Below, in pieces: positions 60,104 through 64,000 of a stretch of 64,000 nt of DNA. A program made the translations under genes and the position numbers. The notes beneath the pieces are model-generated. The model worked only from the letters and a program-made list of their open reading frames with translations, made no database searches and had not been told where the DNA came from. The stretch is from Amoebophrya sp. A120 (lineage: Eukaryota; Sar; Dinophyceae; Syndiniales; Amoebophryaceae), in NCBI GenBank assembly GCA_905178155.1, contig CAJINV010000004.1:10709655-10773654 (forward strand), read 5' to 3'. Position 1 is the first letter of the stretch. Every line of letters begins with the position of its first letter.

Positions 60104-63100
60104 ATGACAGTTTCCACAATTGCATCAGGCGGGCTTGGACGTGCGAAGCGAAATGGAACTCGAAACAACGCGAGCTGCGCGGACTGGCGAAGTTGCTGCT
60201 GGAGCTGTACCCTCAGACAAAAGGAGTAAAAACAGTCGTCGTGCACGATCATGAGACAAACAACGGCGCGTCGCTCGAGGCGAGCCTCGCGAGCCCGTTG
60301 ATCTCCGACATCATGACTAGGGACATTTTGAAAATACGCAAAATAATCCCGCTCGTCTGGTGGTGCTGCCTCGGAACGAAAGCAATCCGCCTTGCAGACG
60401 AATTCTCGCGTTTGTTCAATGAAGATTTTCGGACTCCAGAACTGACAAAGCACATGACGACATGCAGGCAGCTGATGTACTTCTTGTTGAGCCCGTCTGT
60501 GCGCAACGACGAGAACTGGATGCAGGAACTCGCAGAGATCGAAAAAGTTTTTTTCCTGGACGACTACGACGAGAGCGACGAGAAAAACAGTGAACGCCCG
60601 CCCGTCGCATATGTCGGAAAACTATCTCCGGAGGAAGACATGCATGCTCGCCGCGTTGGAAAAATAGTAGAAGACTGCTGCATAGAATGCGAGGACGTCG
60701 ACGATTTGTATACCGACATCGACGCCGTTTTTCTGAGCCACGATTGCTGCGCGGCCAAACCTGTAATGCCTGTGAAGCCAGAAAATCACGAGTCGAAACC
60801 AGTCCCCATCCCGCAGGACCCGCTTGTGCTGTGGCCGGACCCAGAAGTCCTGACGATTCCCACGCGGATTTTCCAGAAACAAGACCGCAGTGTGCACACG
60901 TTGCACGAGTGCAACAACTTTGTCGTCGAGTATGACCTCATAGAAAACGGGAAGAAGCAGAAAAGGAGCAAGTGGCTTCAGGCGCGTGCGCACGGTGGCG
61001 AGCTGCAGGCATACACGGCGATGTGTCGTTTCACGCGAGCAATGCTGCGCCGGAGCTGGAAGATTGGCGACCAGTTGGAAGTCGTCGATGGTTTCCACGG
61101 CGACGCGAGCCGGCGACTTCTTGTCATTGATCCGCTAGTGACGAAAATCGGGCCAATCGCCGCCGATATTGTCCCGAGACAGGTGCAGTTCCACAATTGC
61201 ATGCTGTGTGACAATTTCACCATCGAAAAGTCCGTCGCGGGAATACAGCACTGCGTGTGCCACGGGCATGGTGAGTCAGCTGCAGTTGTCGTTGCGCCCG
61301 ATCCTGCGGCTCCCAACAAGGGCCCTGCTACACAACTGACAAAGTTCTGGATCAGGTGCCCAGCGCTCGTCCACGAGTTTGCCCAACGTTTCGTGTTCAC
61401 GGATGAGAATGAAGAGGGCATTGCGTCGGGCCGACTAGCGCTTGAAGGCGAGCCAGCAGCGAACGCCGAAGTCGAGTTCCTGCCTGAGGACAAGAATACC
61501 AGCGCACCCAAGCCCATCAGCAAACAAGACAAGCCGAAGTGGGAAGATAGCGATCTCTCTGACTCGAGTCTAACATCTGGCGGCTCACCTCCGAACAAAA
61601 GATCTCGCGAAGCGAGCAGTGAAGATAAGGCAAGACATGCAGCAGAAGAGCACCGCGCGAAGCTAGAAGCAGAAGTCGATGCAGACCAGCAAGAGTACCT
61701 CGACGAGGAGCTTGCAAGAGAGGTGAAGCAGCAAGACAACTCTGTGATCCAAGATAAGTTGTGCCGCGGAGTTTCCGTCTCCGGGCTCTCGCTCGCTTTT
61801 CTTCCGAAGCCGGTCGGTGACCCGCCGAGATGGCCGCACCAGGATTACGCCGACCAAAGCGAGATAATCGGTCTCGAGTTTGACGGTCCCCGGCGAATAG
61901 TAGGTCTCAATGCGGGAAATAAAGGACTGTACGTCGGCGGGGGTGGGCTGAGCAAGGGTTTCAAAGACGATTTCAAGCGTTGGAGTTTATCGGTACAAGA
62001 AACGAGTAGCAGGCTCAAGGAGATCAGCAAAATCGGCAAAGCAGCACAAGGACAGGTAGTAAACAAAGTATACAAGACAGCCGAGGATGCTACTGTGTCG
62101 CGCGTTTGGGCAATCCAACCCGCCAGCAGCACGCTGTGTTTCACCGCGCTTGTCGAGTTTTGCGGTTCGGAATGCATGATGCTCTACGTAGTCGCACCCG
62201 ACGGGCGCGAGGAAGAGCGACTCGTCTACGAGGAAGGGCTACGAACAGTGTCAACAAACGTCGTCCGTCTGCTTGCGCATTATGAGCAACAACGCGACCC
62301 GCCCGAGCCGGATATCGCTGCTGTGCTGATCCCGTTGTACGGAGGTGGGATTTTCCGGCCAGCACGGTATCTCAAGAACAAGGTCGCGTCCAACATCCTC
62401 GCGCCACTGTTCCAACAGATCAGGAAAGAGCCGCAAGCAGTCAACGTCACGTATATTTTCGCTTACGATGACAACGTCTTCGCGTCTGAGTACTACAAGA
62501 GCGCCACATCCACACAGCAGCAGCAGAAACCAGCGAAAATTTTGCACAAGCTTGCTGCCGTGAAGGCGGCAGGCGGCGCCAAAGCCGCTGCAAAGAAGAG
62601 ACCAAAATCAAAAGCGAAAGCGAAGTCGCAGCCACAGGCGAAGCCGAAAGCAAAGCAGCCCGCTGCTGTTGCCGCTGCCGCGGAACCTCCGCGTGCAGTC
62701 GAGAGCGAAACTCTGCTGCCGCCGCTCGACGATGAGGAGACTGGAGATGCGAAGGCCAAGACGGAAGAGCATGGATATGAGGAGTATCCTTTCGAGGAAT
62801 ATGCGGAGTCTGAGTTTGTGACCGAGGTCGAACAACAGACCGCTGTTGAGCTCAAGGGACAGGACGTAGAGCTGATAAAGAATTCCTTCGCCGGGCTCAG
62901 CTCCGCCGGGAAGCTCTTCGTGATAACCCCAGAGAAAAACGAAATCGACGTTCCAGTCGACATCGCCGACGCCGATGCGGCAATAGTACTAGTAACCGGG
63001 AAGACACACTCCAAGTACGCCGATGTCCGATTTTTCCAGACGAGCGGAACGACTGTCGACATTCCCCGCCGGTTCAGACAGAACGCAGTAGTAATTGCGG

Positions 63101-64000
63101 CATACAACAGCGAGGAAGTCCAGGCAGGTTTTTGTGACCAGGAAGTCACTTTGTTCCTCCATGATCTCGATTTCCGGCAGCTTGTAGAAAAACAAAAAAC
63201 GTGTGTCGAGTACGGCGATGTGTGCGCTTCACTTGCTGGAAAAGCGCTCTCCGCTGCAGCAAGCCGGAAGGCGACAGTCACGGACGGAGAGTTTTCGCTG
63301 TGCAGCAGCCTCATGCTCTACAAGAGGCGGATTTATCTTCCGAAGCAGGCGCAGCCGGACGTCGAGGCCGGTGATCCGGCTCTTGGTAAGCAGAAGACAC
63401 GCCTGCGTATCACCGTGCTGATCAAAATTCACAGACGATGGGCATTGCACTCGAAAGCTGCTGCAACTGCCGAGGTCGCAACGCAGTACTTCGCGTGCCC
63501 GTCGCTGTGCCACGACGTCGTGGCGGTGTGTAAAAGTTGCCGTGAGTGTTTTCTCTGGCACCAAGAGGAAGAGTTAGTCCGGATGTTCAACAACAATCCG
63601 AAGCCACGGAGTTTGTGGCGGGAAATCACAACTGACCACATTCCGAATCTTCCTCCTGTGACCATCGATAATGTCACATACACCACGATCCTTCGAGTCA
63701 AGGAGCGGCTAACCGGTGCGACTGTGCTCATCCCGTGCTCTTCAACATCTCCGCATGAGGCAGTGAACAAACTCGACCTCACGCTGTTCGGGCTCACCGG
63801 TTATCCTGCGCGAGTCGTTGCCGACGGGGCTTTCAAGCCAGTCAAGGGCGATTTTGCGCGGCGCGGGGCGTATCTCACAGTCAACAAGCCGGATGATGCA
63901 CGCGGACGACAAGAAGCGGAGCGACCGAACGCCGGCTCGAACGAGAAATTCTACAAGAGCTGCGAGAAGAATAAAGACAACTGGCCGCACCTCTGTCCAA
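60103..64000 (+). CDS. Macro-like domain fused to a retroviral-type integrase (partial, runs off the window)
   Basis: The frame is open from 60022 to the window end, about 1300 codons; the first in-frame ATG is 60313, and a spliced 5' exon is possible. N-terminal part: helical, then a Cys/His cluster (HNCMLCDNF...CVCHGHG, about 61193-61270) and a disordered acidic/basic stretch. About 61861-62460 is macro-like: GLNAGNKGLYVGGGGLSKG, then RVWAIQP and AAVLIPLYGGGIF, resembling ADP-ribose-binding loops. A Lys/Ala/Pro linker follows (62530-62690). About 63430-63560 is an HHCC zinc finger (H-x5-H-x26-C-x2-C). The catalytic core has Asp at 63634 (TTDHIPNLPP), Asp at 63823 (RVVADGAF) and Glu at 63919 (AERPN), ending NWPHLCP. 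No reverse transcriptase was seen upstream. Confidence 0.65.

Noticed and set aside
60249-63990. Numerous minus-strand open frames of 60-270 codons opposite the macro-integrase gene
   Set aside because: They are antisense shadows of a 1300-codon open frame; their Ser/Leu/Arg-rich composition mirrors the plus-strand codons.
1-64000. Dinoflagellate spliced-leader sequence or SL gene
   Set aside because: I looked for the SL core ending TTGGCTCAAG and did not find it; absence in one window says little.

Overview
The window looks like nuclear DNA of an intron-rich protist. The best fit is an Amoebophrya-like (syndinian) dinoflagellate. That assignment is an inference: multi-exon genes here are cut by many short intron-like elements with terminal inverted repeats (introners), and such invasive intronic elements are known from Amoebophrya. 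No bacterial operon, rRNA or convincing tRNA was seen. The only host gene named with confidence is the 3' part of UTP14, a ribosome-biogenesis (SSU processome) factor.

Layout. 1-4315: 3' part of UTP14 on the + strand, broken by six introners and one ordinary intron. 4320-7360: an introner just after the UTP14 stop, then 21/30-bp and 32-bp minisatellites. 7.7-12.9 kb: an unrecognised multi-exon gene with about ten introners. 12.9-31.4 kb: a GC-rich block with almost no introners and few convincing genes (one intact 369-aa ORF, two candidate exons, degenerate repeats, a perfect 28-bp-arm palindrome). It ends at a 12-mer identical to the end of a common sequencing adapter. 31.8-41.6 kb: introner-rich unrecognised genes again. 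43.9-55.0 kb: a host gene whose Gly/Pro-rich coding stretch is split by a complete 10.2-kb tyrosine-recombinase retrotransposon (gag, tyrosine recombinase, RT-RNase H, with split direct repeats A1...B1A2...B2). 55.1-60.1 kb: three arrays of 89-bp palindromic repeats, two of them inside a 1.37-kb segmental duplication. 60.1-64.0 kb: a long open frame, running off the window, that joins a macro-like domain to a retroviral-type integrase (HHCC zinc finger and DDE core).

How it fits together. In UTP14 and three other genes, deleting each element plus one copy of its 5-bp (once 7-bp) target duplication rejoins the reading frame. The elements therefore behave as new introns made by insertion. At least seven terminal-repeat families share TA outer ends, the same duplication length and an inner GCATGACAA / TTGTCATGC motif, which suggests one mobilising machinery. 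The same inner motif occurs in the 89-bp arrays. The macro-integrase gene and the intact tyrosine-recombinase element are the two enzyme-coding mobile systems in the window. Nothing in the sequence shows that either one moves the introners.
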